Shown: positions 1 through 8,183, numbered from the stretch's first letter. The stretch: DNA of 64,000 bases from JANYLB01 sp963837715 (GCA_963837715.1 CAWIOF010000004.1:682001-746000); one strand, 5' to 3'. Translations and numbers: made by a program. The notes: a model not told the origin generated them from the sequence alone.

Positions 1-511
1 TCAGCCGCGCGTCGGGATCGATGGCGAAGGGAGGGACGTGAGTCGAAGGAATCCCCGTCTCCTGGTACGTGGCGTCGACGAGCCTGCGGCGCACGCGCAC
101 GGTGGTGGTCTCGCCGGTGAGCCGGGAGACGAACTGGTGTCGGTCGGCATCTCCGGCGGCGGAGTCGCACATGCCGAAGAAGCGCACCCGACCGGTTGGC
201 AGCAGCTGCTCCTCGAGCACACGGAAGAAGTAGTCACAGATCTCCGCCGCGGTCGCCCGGTGGTAGAAGCCCGCGTTCGGTCCGACCTCGTCGATCGCGT
301 CGGTGCCCAGCACGCGTGAGTTCACGCCGTAGAACGAGGAGGGCTGGTGGAGCCGCACGAACGGGTACGCGTCGTTCCAGTGACCGCCCGGACGGTGCCG
401 GCGGTCGACCATCACCACGTCGGCGTCGGACTCGGTGATCAGCGAATCAGTGAACGCCATCCCTGCCGCACCCGCACCGATGACCAGGTAGTCCGTCTCG
501 ATCTCCGCCAT
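1..511 (-). CDS. FAD/NAD(P)-binding oxidoreductase, C-terminus cut by window edge
   Basis: The N-terminal 170 residues of a flavoprotein are visible; the frame is still open at the left edge. A Rossmann dinucleotide motif GAGAAG lies at residues 12-17 after a hydrophobic beta strand (YLVI), and an acidic end of the second strand (VVMVDRR) follows about 20 residues later, as in flavin-containing monooxygenase-like oxidoreductases. The following region (GGHWNDAYPFVRLHQPSSFYG) resembles the FAD-contact region of that superfamily. The ATG start is supported by a TAGGCT box 8 nt upstream, implying a leaderless message. The substrate cannot be told from this fragment. Confidence 0.75.
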   Translation of the reverse strand, partial: MAEIETDYLVIGAGAAGMAFTDSLITESDADVVMVDRRHRPGGHWNDAYPFVRLHQPSSFYGVNSRVLGTDAIDEVGPNAGFYHRATAAEICDYFFRVLEEQLLPTGRVRFFGMCDSAAGDADRHQFVSRLTGETTTVRVRRRLVDATYQETGIPSTHVPPFAIDPDARL

Positions 512-519
512 GGACGCGG

Positions 520-525
520 AGCCTA
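520..525 (-). promoter_or_regulatory. -10 box of leaderless promoter
   Basis: TAGGCT on the minus strand ends 8 nt before the ATG of the flavoprotein gene, so transcription would begin at or next to the start codon. Confidence 0.55.
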
Positions 526-575
526 GGGTGGCGACCCCGCGCGCACCCGTCCGGACGCAACGACGGGACGAAGCC

Positions 576-1988
576 TCACCACGGCTGCACCGTCGATCGC
601 CCGGCTCGGCGGTACCTGCTCCAACCGATGAATCCTGATCCGAAGATGATCATCAGCATCGCCCGGTGCTCAGGTCGAGATGTCGACACGCCCGTCGTGA
701 CGATCGACGCGCGGACCGGCGGTTCGTCGGCGCTCGCGGCCGACGGAGGAGTCGGAGACTCGCCGGGACTCGTTCCGGCTGGTGCGGTGATGGTGACCGA
801 GACGGGTGATGACGTCGAGGGCGCCGAGCCGGTGACGCCGGAGAACTCGGCGGTGAACGTGTGCGGACCGGGTCCGAGGTCGTCCAGGTCGAGCGCGGCG
901 GTTCCCGCGCTCAGCGGCACGGTGCCCAGCACCGTGGCCCCTTCCGAGAACGTCGCGCTCCCGCCGGACGGCGGAGGTACCACGGTCGCCGTGAGGGTGA
1001 CCGTCGCGCCCACCGCTGCGGTGGTCGGGCTCGCGGTGAGGTCGGTCGTCGTGGCGGCCGGCTCCTGGTAGGTGATCACCACCGAGCCGTCACCGGCGTT
1101 GGTCGACTGACTGACCGCGGTCGCGGTCGAGATCAGGTAACCCGACCCGCCGCCTCCACTTCCGTAGTAGCCACACGCGAACGTGTTCGACAGCCCACCT
1201 GAACCACCGCCGTAGTACCCGCCGCCCCCGCCACCGCCGAGGCTGCCCGCGAGACCGCTCCCGCCGACTCCGAACGAGCTGGCCGAGGTCGCCGGTCCGT
1301 CACCCGGGTTGCCGTCGGCGCCGCTCCCGTTCCCGCCACCCGCTCCACCGGCGGAGCTCGTGCCACCTCCGCCCGACGCGATCTGACCCGAGCAGAACTC
1401 GCTCCCGGCGGTGCCGTCGCCTCCCGAGCCCCCGTTGCCGCCCGCGGTCGCGTTCCCACTCGTTCCGCCGCCGCCCCCGGCCGCGACGAGCACCTCGGTC
1501 GGGCCGGTGGTGTCGAACACGAACGACCCGCCGCCGCCCGAGCCCTGGCTCTGAGTGAAGGAGCCGGTCCGGTAGCTCCCGGTTCCGCCGCCGCCGAAGG
1601 CCGGCACCGGCGCGGCCCCACCGGAGATGCCGGTGGCGCCCTGGGCGCCGACGGCGATGGAGAGGACGTGCCCTGCGGTCACGGCGACGGTGGCGGTCAC
1701 CCGTCCGCCGAGGCCGGCGGTCGTGGAGTTGATGCTCCCGCCGCCGGCTCCACCGGCGACGACAACCGTGACCTCGCCCACGTTCGCCGGGACCGTCCAC
1801 GTCTCGGGCGCGCCGGTCATCGTGAACGTCACCGTGCAGGTTCCCGCGACACACGAGGTCGTCGACGCACCGGCCGGAGCGGGAACGCTGAATGCGACCG
1901 TCCCGGCGAGGATCGCCGCGGCCGCCATCCCGGCGAGGAGGTGTCGGATGTCGGGTCGCACTCCACACCCTCTCGGCCTTGGTCGCAC
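576..1988 (-). CDS. Secreted glycine-rich protein with Ig-like domain and C-terminal membrane segment
   Basis: The 470-residue product has an N-terminal hydrophobic signal segment ending near AGAS (about residue 42). A very glycine-rich region (about 45-310) follows, with many GGGGG runs and Ser/Thr. An Ig-like domain of the bacterial Big_3/Ig_5 kind (about 312-400, SPTTAAVGATVTLTATV) precedes a short hydrophobic segment (MLMIIFGSGFIGW) and a basic tail. This layout suits a cell-surface protein. The C-terminal IVTTG before the hydrophobic segment is only a weak match to a sortase signal. The upstream intergenic space up to the divergent cyclase gene is short. The start could also be the internal ATG at residue 21. 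Function is unknown. Confidence 0.7.
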   Translation of the reverse strand: MRPRPRGCGVRPDIRHLLAGMAAAAILAGTVAFSVPAPAGASTTSCVAGTCTVTFTMTGAPETWTVPANVGEVTVVVAGGAGGGSINSTTAGLGGRVTATVAVTAGHVLSIAVGAQGATGISGGAAPVPAFGGGGTGSYRTGSFTQSQGSGGGGSFVFDTTGPTEVLVAAGGGGGTSGNATAGGNGGSGGDGTAGSEFCSGQIASGGGGTSSAGGAGGGNGSGADGNPGDGPATSASSFGVGGSGLAGSLGGGGGGGYYGGGSGGLSNTFACGYYGSGGGGSGYLISTATAVSQSTNAGDGSVVITYQEPAATTTDLTASPTTAAVGATVTLTATVVPPPSGGSATFSEGATVLGTVPLSAGTAALDLDDLGPGPHTFTAEFSGVTGSAPSTSSPVSVTITAPAGTSPGESPTPPSAASADEPPVRASIVTTGVSTSRPEHRAMLMIIFGSGFIGWSRYRRAGRSTVQPW

Positions 1989-2061
1989 GACACTCCCACG
2001 CCGGTCCTCGCATGTCGAGGACCCGCGAGCCGTTCCGGGTGCGGCCCGAGTGGCCAGTCCC

Positions 2062-2067
2062 TAATCT
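2062..2067 (+). promoter_or_regulatory. -10 box of leaderless promoter
   Basis: TAATCT lies 7 nt before GTG 2075 and picks that codon over the longer open frame as the start of the hydrolase-cyclase gene. Confidence 0.55.
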
Positions 2068-2074
2068 GGTGAGC

Positions 2075-3379
2075 GTGGATCGACCCAGGACGCAATACGC
2101 GTACTCGGGCGACGTGAACATCGCGTACTGCCGGAGCGAGAGCGGGCCGATCGACGTGGTGGTCACGCCGGGGTTCGCCACCCATCTCGAACTGATGTGG
2201 GAGCCGCCGTACAACGGCCGGCTCTTCGACCGGTTCGCGCGCTTCGCTCGCGTCACCCAGGTCGAGAAGCGGGGCGTGGGGCTCTCGGATCGCATCTCGG
2301 AGCCGGCGACGCTCGAGCAACGCATGGACGACCTGCGCGCGGTCATGGATGCCGAGGGGATCGAGCGGGCATCGCTCGTGGGCATCTCCGAAGGCGCCGG
2401 CATGTCGGTCCTGTTCGCGGCGACGTACCCGGATCGGGTGTCGTCGCTGGTGGTGTGGGCCGGTGGTGCGAGTCCGCCCGCCACCGAGGAGACCCGCTCG
2501 TGGATCCTGCCGTGGATCGAGGGCACCTGGGGTTCGGGTCAGGCCATGGCGGCCCTCGTGCAGGTCGCGAGCGCCTCCGACGTCGAGCGCCTCGCCAAGC
2601 TCGAGCGCTACTCCATGTCGCCGAGGATGGCGCGTGCGCTCATGGACATGAACCTCGACAACGACATCCGCGGTGTCCTCCCCGTCATCTCGGTGCCGAC
2701 CCTCGTCGTGCATCGCACCGGAGATCCCATCATCGCGAGGGAGCATTCAGTCGCGCTCGCCGAGCTCGTTCCCGGTGCTCGTCGGGTCGAGCTGGCCGGT
2801 GACTGGCATCTGAGCCTCATCGAAGACGCGGAGGCCGAGGCACTCGACGTCATCGAGGAGTTCATCACCGGATCGCGCCCGGAACCCGACTTCGACGTCG
2901 ATCGCGTGCTGGCAACGGTGTTGTTCACCGACATCGTCGATTCCACGGGCCGGGTTGCGGAGCTCGGTGACCGGCGCTGGCGGGAGTTGCTCGACGCCCA
3001 CGACCGTGCGGCCACGGCCGAGATCGAGCGACACCGCGGCGTCCTCGTCGACACGGCAGGCGACGGGGTGTTCGCCCGGTTCGACGGTCCCGCCCGCGGC
3101 ATCCAGTGTGCGCAGGCGATCGTCGACGCAGCCGATCAGCTCGACCTCCGTGTCCGGGCCGGTTTGCACGTCGGAGAGTGCGAGCTGCGCGGCGCAGGCG
3201 TGGCGGGCATCGCCGTCCACATCGGTGCCCGGATCTCGGCCCTCGCGGGGCCCGGCGAGGTCTACGTGTCCTCGACCGTGCGCGACCTCGTGGCCGGGAG
3301 CGGCATCGCCTTCGACGACCGGGGGATCCACTCGCTCAAAGGGGTCCCCGGCGACTGGCAGGTCCTCGCCGTCACCTGA
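2075..3379 (+). CDS. Alpha/beta hydrolase fused to class III nucleotide cyclase domain
   Basis: The 434-residue protein joins an N-terminal alpha/beta-hydrolase (about 1-270; nucleophile elbow GISEG, acid in HRTGDP, histidine in GDWHLS) to a class III cyclase catalytic domain (about 280-434, starting LFTDIVDST). The same architecture is known in mycobacterial LipJ/Rv1900c. Both metal-binding aspartates are present (FTDIVD and AGDG). The usual substrate-selecting lysine before TxGD is Asp (VDTAGD), and the usual Asn near the transition-state Arg is His (AVHIGAR), so activity or nucleotide choice may be unusual. GTG 2075 is preferred because TAATCT sits 7 nt upstream. The role in cAMP signalling is inferred from the family. 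Confidence 0.85.
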   Translation: MDRPRTQYAYSGDVNIAYCRSESGPIDVVVTPGFATHLELMWEPPYNGRLFDRFARFARVTQVEKRGVGLSDRISEPATLEQRMDDLRAVMDAEGIERASLVGISEGAGMSVLFAATYPDRVSSLVVWAGGASPPATEETRSWILPWIEGTWGSGQAMAALVQVASASDVERLAKLERYSMSPRMARALMDMNLDNDIRGVLPVISVPTLVVHRTGDPIIAREHSVALAELVPGARRVELAGDWHLSLIEDAEAEALDVIEEFITGSRPEPDFDVDRVLATVLFTDIVDSTGRVAELGDRRWRELLDAHDRAATAEIERHRGVLVDTAGDGVFARFDGPARGIQCAQAIVDAADQLDLRVRAGLHVGECELRGAGVAGIAVHIGARISALAGPGEVYVSSTVRDLVAGSGIAFDDRGIHSLKGVPGDWQVLAVT

Positions 3380-3382
3380 GCG

Positions 3383-3394
3383 AGAACGCGTTCT
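3383..3394. promoter_or_regulatory. Palindromic operator AGAACGCGTTCT
   Basis: A perfect 12-bp palindrome lies 4 bp after the cyclase stop and covers the expected -35 region of the TATCCT box at 3406-3411. It closely resembles the AACnnGTT core of KstR-type TetR sites known in mycobacteria; assignment to such a regulator is inference. Confidence 0.5.
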
Positions 3395-3405
3395 ACTTCT
3401 CCGGG

Positions 3406-3411
3406 TATCCT
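3406..3411 (+). promoter_or_regulatory. -10 box for nitronate monooxygenase-like gene
   Basis: TATCCT would start transcription near 3418, giving a leader of about 30 nt that carries an AGGAG ribosome site at 3435-3439, 8 nt before ATG 3448. Confidence 0.5.
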
Positions 3412-3447
3412 CCTCCGGCCACCCCATCGCGGCCAGGAGCAGAGACC

Positions 3448-4578
3448 ATGCGCACCCCGATCTGTGACGAGCTCGGCATCGAGTTCCCGATCTTCGCCTT
3501 CACCCATTGCCGCGACGTCGTCGTCGCGGTGAGCAAGGCCGGTGGGTTCGGCGTCCTCGGCGCGGTGGGCTTCAGCCCCGAGCAGCTCGAGATCGAACTC
3601 GACTGGATCGACGAGCACATCGGCGACCGTCCCTACGGCGTCGACATCGTGATCCCGAACAAGTACGAGGGCATGGACGCCGACATGGCGACCGAGGATC
3701 TCACCAAGATGCTCCAGGACATGGTGCCGCAGGCGCACCTCGACTTCGCCCGCAAGCTGCTGAACGACCACGGAGTGCCGACACCCGAGGGTGAGGACAA
3801 CTCGTTGCAGCTGCTCGGCTGGACCGAGGCCACGGCCACACCCCAGGTCGAGATCGCGTTGCAGCATCCGAAGATGATGCTGATCGCCAACGCGCTCGGT
3901 ACGCCGCCGGCCGACATGATCGAGCACATCCACGCCGCCGGTCGCAAGGTCGCGGCGTTGTGCGGTTCGCCGTACCAGGCGAAGAAGCACGCCGACGCGG
4001 GCGTCGACATCATCATCGCGCAGGGTGGCGAGGGTGGTGGCCACTGCGGTGAGGTCGGTTCGATGGTGCTTTGGCCACAGGTGGTGAAGGAAGTGGCGCC
4101 GGTGCCGGTGCTCGCCGCCGGTGGGATCGGGAGCGGCGCGCAGATCGCGGCGGCGCTCGCGCTCGGGTGCCAGGGCGCGTGGTCGGGCTCGCAGTGGCTC
4201 ATGGTCGAGGAGTCGGAGAACACTCCGGTGCAGCAGGAGACCTACGTGAAGGCGACGTCACGCGACACGACGCGCAGCCGTTCGTTCACCGGAAAGCCGT
4301 GCCGCATGTTGCGCAACGACTGGACCGAGGCGTGGGAGGCCGAGGGAAACCCCGAACCGCTCGGGATGCCCCTGCAGTACATGGTGTCGGGAATGGCCGT
4401 CGCGGCCACGCACCGCTACCCCGACCAGTCGGTCGATGTCGCGTTCAACCCGGTGGGCCAGGTCGTGGGCCAGTTCGAGAAGGTCGAGAAGACCGCCGCG
4501 GTCGTCCAGCGCTGGGTCGAGGAGTACCTCGAAGCGGTCGAGCACCTCGACGCACTGAACGCCCGCGCCGGGGTGTAG
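3448..4578 (+). CDS. Nitronate monooxygenase / 2-nitropropane dioxygenase family flavoprotein
   Basis: The 376-residue protein is a predicted FMN-dependent TIM-barrel oxidoreductase. Family marks include the N-terminal LGIEFPIFAF and SKAGGFGVLG, the glycine-rich QGGEGGGH at 192-199 and the phosphate-binding AAGGIGSG near 224. Related actinobacterial enzymes act on nitronates or, in some cases, on steroid ring intermediates as enoyl or flavin oxidoreductases. The AGAACGCGTTCT palindrome upstream hints at lipid or sterol-linked control, but this is inference. ATG 3448 is chosen for its AGGAG site. A GC-rich hairpin overlaps the stop codon. Confidence 0.85.
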   Translation: MRTPICDELGIEFPIFAFTHCRDVVVAVSKAGGFGVLGAVGFSPEQLEIELDWIDEHIGDRPYGVDIVIPNKYEGMDADMATEDLTKMLQDMVPQAHLDFARKLLNDHGVPTPEGEDNSLQLLGWTEATATPQVEIALQHPKMMLIANALGTPPADMIEHIHAAGRKVAALCGSPYQAKKHADAGVDIIIAQGGEGGGHCGEVGSMVLWPQVVKEVAPVPVLAAGGIGSGAQIAAALALGCQGAWSGSQWLMVEESENTPVQQETYVKATSRDTTRSRSFTGKPCRMLRNDWTEAWEAEGNPEPLGMPLQYMVSGMAVAATHRYPDQSVDVAFNPVGQVVGQFEKVEKTAAVVQRWVEEYLEAVEHLDALNARAGV

Positions 4579-4585
4579 CGCGGGC
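4561..4585. terminator. Hairpin between convergent genes
   Basis: GCCCGCGC (4561-4568) and GCGCGGGC (4578-4585) form a perfect 8-bp stem around the stop codon of the plus-strand gene. Only 12 bp separate the two convergent stops, so it may act in both directions. There is no T-run. Confidence 0.4.
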
Positions 4586-4590
4586 GCGCG

Positions 4591-5310
4591 TCAGGTGGCG
4601 CGCGTCGCGTGCACGACCAACCGGTGGTCGTGGGTTCCGTCGCGGAAGGTGCCGGAGCACGTGATCAACGTGAGGTGCGACCGGCCGTCGGTCGACGCGA
4701 TCGGCCGGCTTCCGAGCACCGGGCCGATGCCGTAGATCCGGCTCAGCACCGCAGGGTCGGTCGTCTGTTCGAGGGGGATGCTCTCCGAACCCGTCACGGT
4801 GAAGCGCATGTCGACGCCGGTCTTCGTGTTGTGCACGACGATCGGATCACCCGGTCGGAGGTCGTCGAGGTGCGCGAACGCGCCCGGGAGCCCGCCGCCG
4901 TCGACGTGGCCGGCGATGACCGCCGTGCTGAACGCGCCCGGCACCGAGCTGCCCCGGTACCAGAACGCCTGCTGCCACACGGGATCGCCGGGAGGTCCCA
5001 TCGGTGCGTCCATCGCGCCGTCGCTGTTGATGCCGACGCCGAGCACCGCGGCTGAGGTGAGCAGCGTCGGGAGTCGGAGCTCGAGGGGCACTGCCACGGG
5101 GCCGGCCGTGAGCGGCAGGCCCGGCTTCGTCAGCGCCGCGGATCCCGCGGTACCGGGATCCGGTGGCGCCCAGTCGGTTCGGGGCTGCGCCGTCGGGTTC
5201 GCGGCGGCGCTCATCGGGAAGGGGACGGCCGATCCGGCCAGCAGCGTCGTCGCGACCAACGCGATCGCCAAGCCGATTCGCCTGCCGGCCGGAACGGGGA
5301 GTCCCGTCAT
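4591..5310 (-). CDS. Class F sortase
   Basis: This 239-residue transpeptidase has a signal/anchor segment (about 11-36) and a C-terminal sortase fold. The catalytic triad can be seen as His135 (AGHVDGGG), Cys218 (TLITCSG) and Arg230 (DHRLVV). The short family with a GHVD-like histidine motif is typical of actinobacterial class F sortases, which attach surface proteins to the wall. It starts 17 bp behind the DUF3494 gene on the same strand. That protein carries PPRTGG, a membrane segment and a basic tail, so the two are probably an enzyme and its dedicated substrate. Confidence 0.85.
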   Translation of the reverse strand: MTGLPVPAGRRIGLAIALVATTLLAGSAVPFPMSAAANPTAQPRTDWAPPDPGTAGSAALTKPGLPLTAGPVAVPLELRLPTLLTSAAVLGVGINSDGAMDAPMGPPGDPVWQQAFWYRGSSVPGAFSTAVIAGHVDGGGLPGAFAHLDDLRPGDPIVVHNTKTGVDMRFTVTGSESIPLEQTTDPAVLSRIYGIGPVLGSRPIASTDGRSHLTLITCSGTFRDGTHDHRLVVHATRAT

Positions 5311-5327
5311 CGAGTCGTTCCGCTCGA

Positions 5328-6386
5328 TCAGTGATCGACCGATGCCGCGCCGTGGAGCCGCGCGTTCCGGTTGCGAACCAGGGCGGCCGTTCCGCCGACG
5401 CCGATCACGCCGAAGAAGAGCAGTGCCGGCCACGGCAGGGTGTCACCGGCCAGTGGACCACCACCGGTACGGGGCGGAGCCACGACGCTCGGCACACCGG
5501 GACCAGCCGGGGTGCCCGATCCGCGACCCGGTGTGCCGCTCCCGGGCGTGCCGCTCGCCGGGGTGGCGACCGACGAGTCGGTCGGTGTGGTTCCGGTCCC
5601 ACTTCCTGGCACCGTGGTCGTCGGCGAGCCAGGGGTTGGAGTCGTGGCGCACGACGGGGTCGTGAACACGTTCGTGTCCAACGTGACCGCACCGATCCGG
5701 GCCATCGCCCGACCGGCGACCGAGGTTCCGGTGTCGACGGTGACGGACTGGTCGGCCATGACGTTTCCGACGAACGTCGAGTTGGACCCGAGCGTCGCCG
5801 AGCTGCCCACCTGCCAGAACACGTTGCACTCCTGGGCGCCATTGATGAGCGAGACGACGCTGCTCGAGGCGGTGGTGAGACTCGAGTTGGTCACGAAGAT
5901 GAAGACGGTGTCTGCATTGCCCGCCCCGTCGAGGGTGAGGGTTCCGGTGAGATCCAGCGCGCCCCTGCTGGCCTCGCCGTAGACGCCGCCTTGCAGGTTG
6001 AGGCCGCCGAGGACACCGGCCGGTACGAAGCCGTCGAGCGGTCGACCGGCTGCGTTGTTGTACGCAGTGGTGAGGTCGAGCTGGGCCTGGCCGGCGGCCG
6101 CGTTGTTCACGTCGATCGTTCCGGTCACGAGCCCGGGCGGGAAACCGCTGACCGACGTTCCCGGCGAGAGCCCGAGACTCTGGCTGAGCGTGGTCCCGGG
6201 GTTGTTCACGTTGGTCACGGTCGAACCCGCGAGCACGGAGTAGTTCGACGACGTCCCCAGCGGGACGGTCGCCACGATCGCCGCGTGGGCGGGACCGATC
6301 AGGAGGGCGACCGCGGTGGTGACGGTGATCGCGATGGCGATGAGGGCGGCGCCGCCTCGGCGGGCGACGGCAACGGGGGAAAACAT
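5328..6386 (-). CDS. DUF3494 ice-binding-like surface protein with sorting signal
   Basis: The 352-residue product begins with a clear signal peptide (MFSPVAVARRGG, hydrophobic core, cleavage near GPAHA). A DUF3494 ice-binding-like beta-solenoid domain follows (about 30-245; SNYSVLAGSTVTN, GTIDVNNAAA, TVFIFVTNSSLTT, VFWQVGSSATLG, FVGNVMADQSVT). A Ser/Thr/Pro/Gly-rich stalk then leads to PPRTGG at 304-309, a membrane segment at about 318-337 and a basic RNRNAR tail. That is the layout of a sortase substrate, and the sortase gene follows directly. Family members bind ice, but many homologues in non-polar bacteria are thought to be adhesins. ATG 6386 is chosen for the signal peptide; ATG 6416 is an alternative. 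Confidence 0.85.
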   Translation of the reverse strand: MFSPVAVARRGGAALIAIAITVTTAVALLIGPAHAAIVATVPLGTSSNYSVLAGSTVTNVNNPGTTLSQSLGLSPGTSVSGFPPGLVTGTIDVNNAAAGQAQLDLTTAYNNAAGRPLDGFVPAGVLGGLNLQGGVYGEASRGALDLTGTLTLDGAGNADTVFIFVTNSSLTTASSSVVSLINGAQECNVFWQVGSSATLGSNSTFVGNVMADQSVTVDTGTSVAGRAMARIGAVTLDTNVFTTPSCATTPTPGSPTTTVPGSGTGTTPTDSSVATPASGTPGSGTPGRGSGTPAGPGVPSVVAPPRTGGGPLAGDTLPWPALLFFGVIGVGGTAALVRNRNARLHGAASVDH

Positions 6387-6620
6387 GGACCACTCGTTTC
6401 GTACGTCGTGAGGCATCAGCCTCAGCAGCACCGCCGTGATCGGGGCCTGCCCGGTCCGTACGATCTGCTGACCAAGTCCGCCGAGACGCCACCCGAGGTT
6501 TCGGGCGGTGGAATCTGGAAGGCCAGCGAGGGAAGGTGAGATGTCTGCACCGTTCCTTGCCCGTCCTATCGACATGGATTCGTCAGAACATGAGGAATTC
6601 CACGAAACGGTGTCGATCGG
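6387..6620 (-). other. Upstream region of DUF3494 gene
   Basis: This 234-bp stretch has no convincing gene. On the minus strand a 7-bp stem CGCCCGA/TCGGGTG with an AACC loop (about 6491-6507) lies about 110 nt before the start codon and could be part of a structured leader. I did not match it to a known riboswitch. Confidence 0.35.
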
Positions 6621-7307
6621 TCAGGCCAGCGCGGCCACGACCTGGCTGCGGTACGGCTCGGGGCAGTCCCAGTAGGTGAGGCCGCTGGCCGCGGTCTCGT
6701 TCGGGTAGAGGGCCCAGGCGACGCAGTCGGCGACCTTCTCGGAGTCGTCCCACGGGCTCCCCGCCCGCACGACCGGGGCGCCCGCCACCGCCGCCGTGAG
6801 GGCGTCGGCCCGGCTGGAGTTGAGGTGCACGCTGTGGGCGAGCTCGTGGGCGGTGACGTAGGCCAGGCGTTCGGGGCTGGCGAAGGCGGTGTCGCCCACC
6901 CAGACCTCGTTCGGGTCGGGGTTGTAGCCACCGGCGTGGCAGCAGTCGACGGGGTTGTACCCCGCGTGCACCTGCGCGCCGCCCTCGAAGAGCACCTCCG
7001 GCAGCGTTGCGAGCAACACGTCGAGCTGTGGGTTCCCGGAGGCGAACACCCGGGCGGGGAGCACGGCCACCGGAGCGACCGTGGTGCTGGTGGTCGACGG
7101 GGCGGCTGTCGTCGACGTGGAGCCGTCCGACGTCGAGCTCGTCGTCGTCGATCCGGAGGTCTGGGCCGCGTTCGAGTCGGGCGATCCGCCGGCTGACGAC
7201 GCCATCACGGTCGCGCCGGCGACGAGCAGGAGGGCCGTGGCCAGGGCCGACGCACCGACCGTCGCGCGACGCATCAGGCCGGGAGATGTACGGGGGGACA
7301 GTCGCAT
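6621..7307 (-). CDS. Secreted HExxH putative zinc metalloprotease
   Basis: The 228-residue protein has a signal peptide (about 1-37) and a Ser/Thr-rich linker (about 45-78). The C-terminal domain contains H154-E155-L-A-H158, the zinc/catalytic signature of many metallopeptidases, and an upstream DCCHAGGYNP stretch. The histidine motif lies in an AYVTAHELAHSVHL helix, and Cys pairs suggest disulfides. The third zinc ligand is not obvious. The function is probably extracytoplasmic peptide hydrolysis, but the protein could be an inactive relative. ATG 7307 is preferred because it opens a normal signal peptide and has GAGG just upstream. Confidence 0.65.
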   Translation of the reverse strand: MRLSPRTSPGLMRRATVGASALATALLLVAGATVMASSAGGSPDSNAAQTSGSTTTSSTSDGSTSTTAAPSTTSTTVAPVAVLPARVFASGNPQLDVLLATLPEVLFEGGAQVHAGYNPVDCCHAGGYNPDPNEVWVGDTAFASPERLAYVTAHELAHSVHLNSSRADALTAAVAGAPVVRAGSPWDDSEKVADCVAWALYPNETAASGLTYWDCPEPYRSQVVAALA

Positions 7308-7551
7308 GAGCACCTCGTTCGCGAATCGGAGCAGACCGAGCCCCATGGGGCTGGGGCCGGTTTCGCATTGGCTCCCCGCAGGCAAAGGTGCGACCAGTGA
7401 TCGCCTGCGGATCAACGCCTCCCCGAGGTGTGATCTGTGTGCTCGTTGCTCCGTGCTGCCTCCCAGCAGCACCGCTCCATCCGAGTGGACCACGGCATCG
7501 ACCCACCACCTATGAGTCGATCGACCCAGCTCTCGCCGCGCCGGGCGTTCG
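7308..7551. other. Intergenic region with two inverted repeats
   Basis: This 244-bp stretch between the HExxH gene and the end of the TetR gene shows no gene. It holds the two inverted repeats at 7339-7352 and 7376-7410, which suggests a structured 5' leader for the HExxH gene. Confidence 0.4.
7339..7352. promoter_or_regulatory. 14-bp perfect palindrome upstream of the HExxH gene
   Basis: AGCCCCATGGGGCT lies 32 bp before the start codon. It may be an operator or a leader hairpin. A second inverted repeat, CCGCAGGC/GCCTGCGG, follows at 7376-7383 and 7403-7410. Confidence 0.35.
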
Positions 7552-8146
7552 CTACCGGTCGCGAACGGGTGGAACCGACCGCGCGATGCCGTCGACGAGC
7601 AGGTCGAGCGACCGGATGGCCTCGAGGGCGGCTTCTTTGCGATCCGGTGCTGCGATGACGAACTCGCCGGCGCGGCGGGCGGCGCCGTACAGCGCGATCG
7701 CCATCACCTCCGGGTCGAGGGGATCGACCTCACCGACCGTCAGGGCGTCGGCGAGCTGTTCGCGGAGCAGGCGGTAGGAGCTGCCGAGGTGGCCCTGACC
7801 GGGCACGAGCTTGGGGGCGTCGATGAGGACGATCCGCGCGAAGTCGTCCTGCGTGCAGAGCTCGAGGAACAAGCGGATCCCCGCCCGGATGCGGGCGAGC
7901 GGTGACGAGATCTCGAGCAACGCGTCGCGCTCGGCGGTGGAACGCGTCGTCGGCCATCTCGAAGACGGCGGTGAACAGCTCCCGCTTGCCGTCCGGGAAG
8001 TAGTGGTAAAGCGCACCCCGGGCCATCCCGGCCCGCTCGAGGATCGCCGCGACGGTGGTCGCCTCGTAGCCGCGCTCGGTGAAGCACTCCCGGCCGGCCT
8101 CCACCAGCGAGGCCCGTGATTCCTGCGCCTGCTCCTTCCGGCCCAC
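7552..8146 (-). pseudogene. TetR-family regulator interrupted by a +1 frameshift
   Basis: The first part encodes a normal TetR helix-turn-helix (about 1-60; ERGYEATTVAAILERAGMARGALYHYFPDGKRELF). Near 7933 one extra base moves the reading into another frame, in which the rest of the ligand-binding domain continues to the stop (ERDALLEISSPLARIRAG to PPVRDR). Removing one C from CACCGCCGAG restores one protein of about 197 residues. It is divergent from the ferredoxin-P450 operon, and the palindrome at 8163-8183 is its likely operator. GTG 8146 follows a TAGGCT box by 6 nt. The frameshift may be a sequence error. Confidence 0.8.
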
Positions 8147-8152
8147 GGCGTG

Positions 8153-8158
8153 AGCCTA
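8153..8158 (-). promoter_or_regulatory. -10 box of the TetR promoter
   Basis: TAGGCT lies 6 nt before GTG 8146. A matching -35 (TTGACC on the minus strand) sits at 8177-8182 inside the operator, 18 bp away. Confidence 0.6.
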
Positions 8159-8162
8159 CCGA

Positions 8163-8183
8163 GTTGACCGACCGTCGGTCAAC
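8163..8183. promoter_or_regulatory. TetR operator covering both divergent -35 boxes
   Basis: Two 10-bp arms, GTTGACCGAC and GTCGGTCAAC, form a perfect palindrome around a central C. The left arm holds TTGACC (8164-8169), the -35 of the rightward promoter, and the right arm holds the -35 of the leftward promoter. A repressor bound here would silence both itself and the ferredoxin-P450 genes. Confidence 0.75.

Noticed and set aside
1..511. Reading the left edge as a short plus-strand protein
   Set aside because: The minus strand gives a clear Rossmann-fold flavoprotein with a leaderless promoter; the plus frame has none.
576..640. IVTTG near the end of the glycine-rich protein as a sortase signal
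   Set aside because: The motif is followed by charged residues before a short hydrophobic stretch and departs from known sorting motifs; kept only as a remark.
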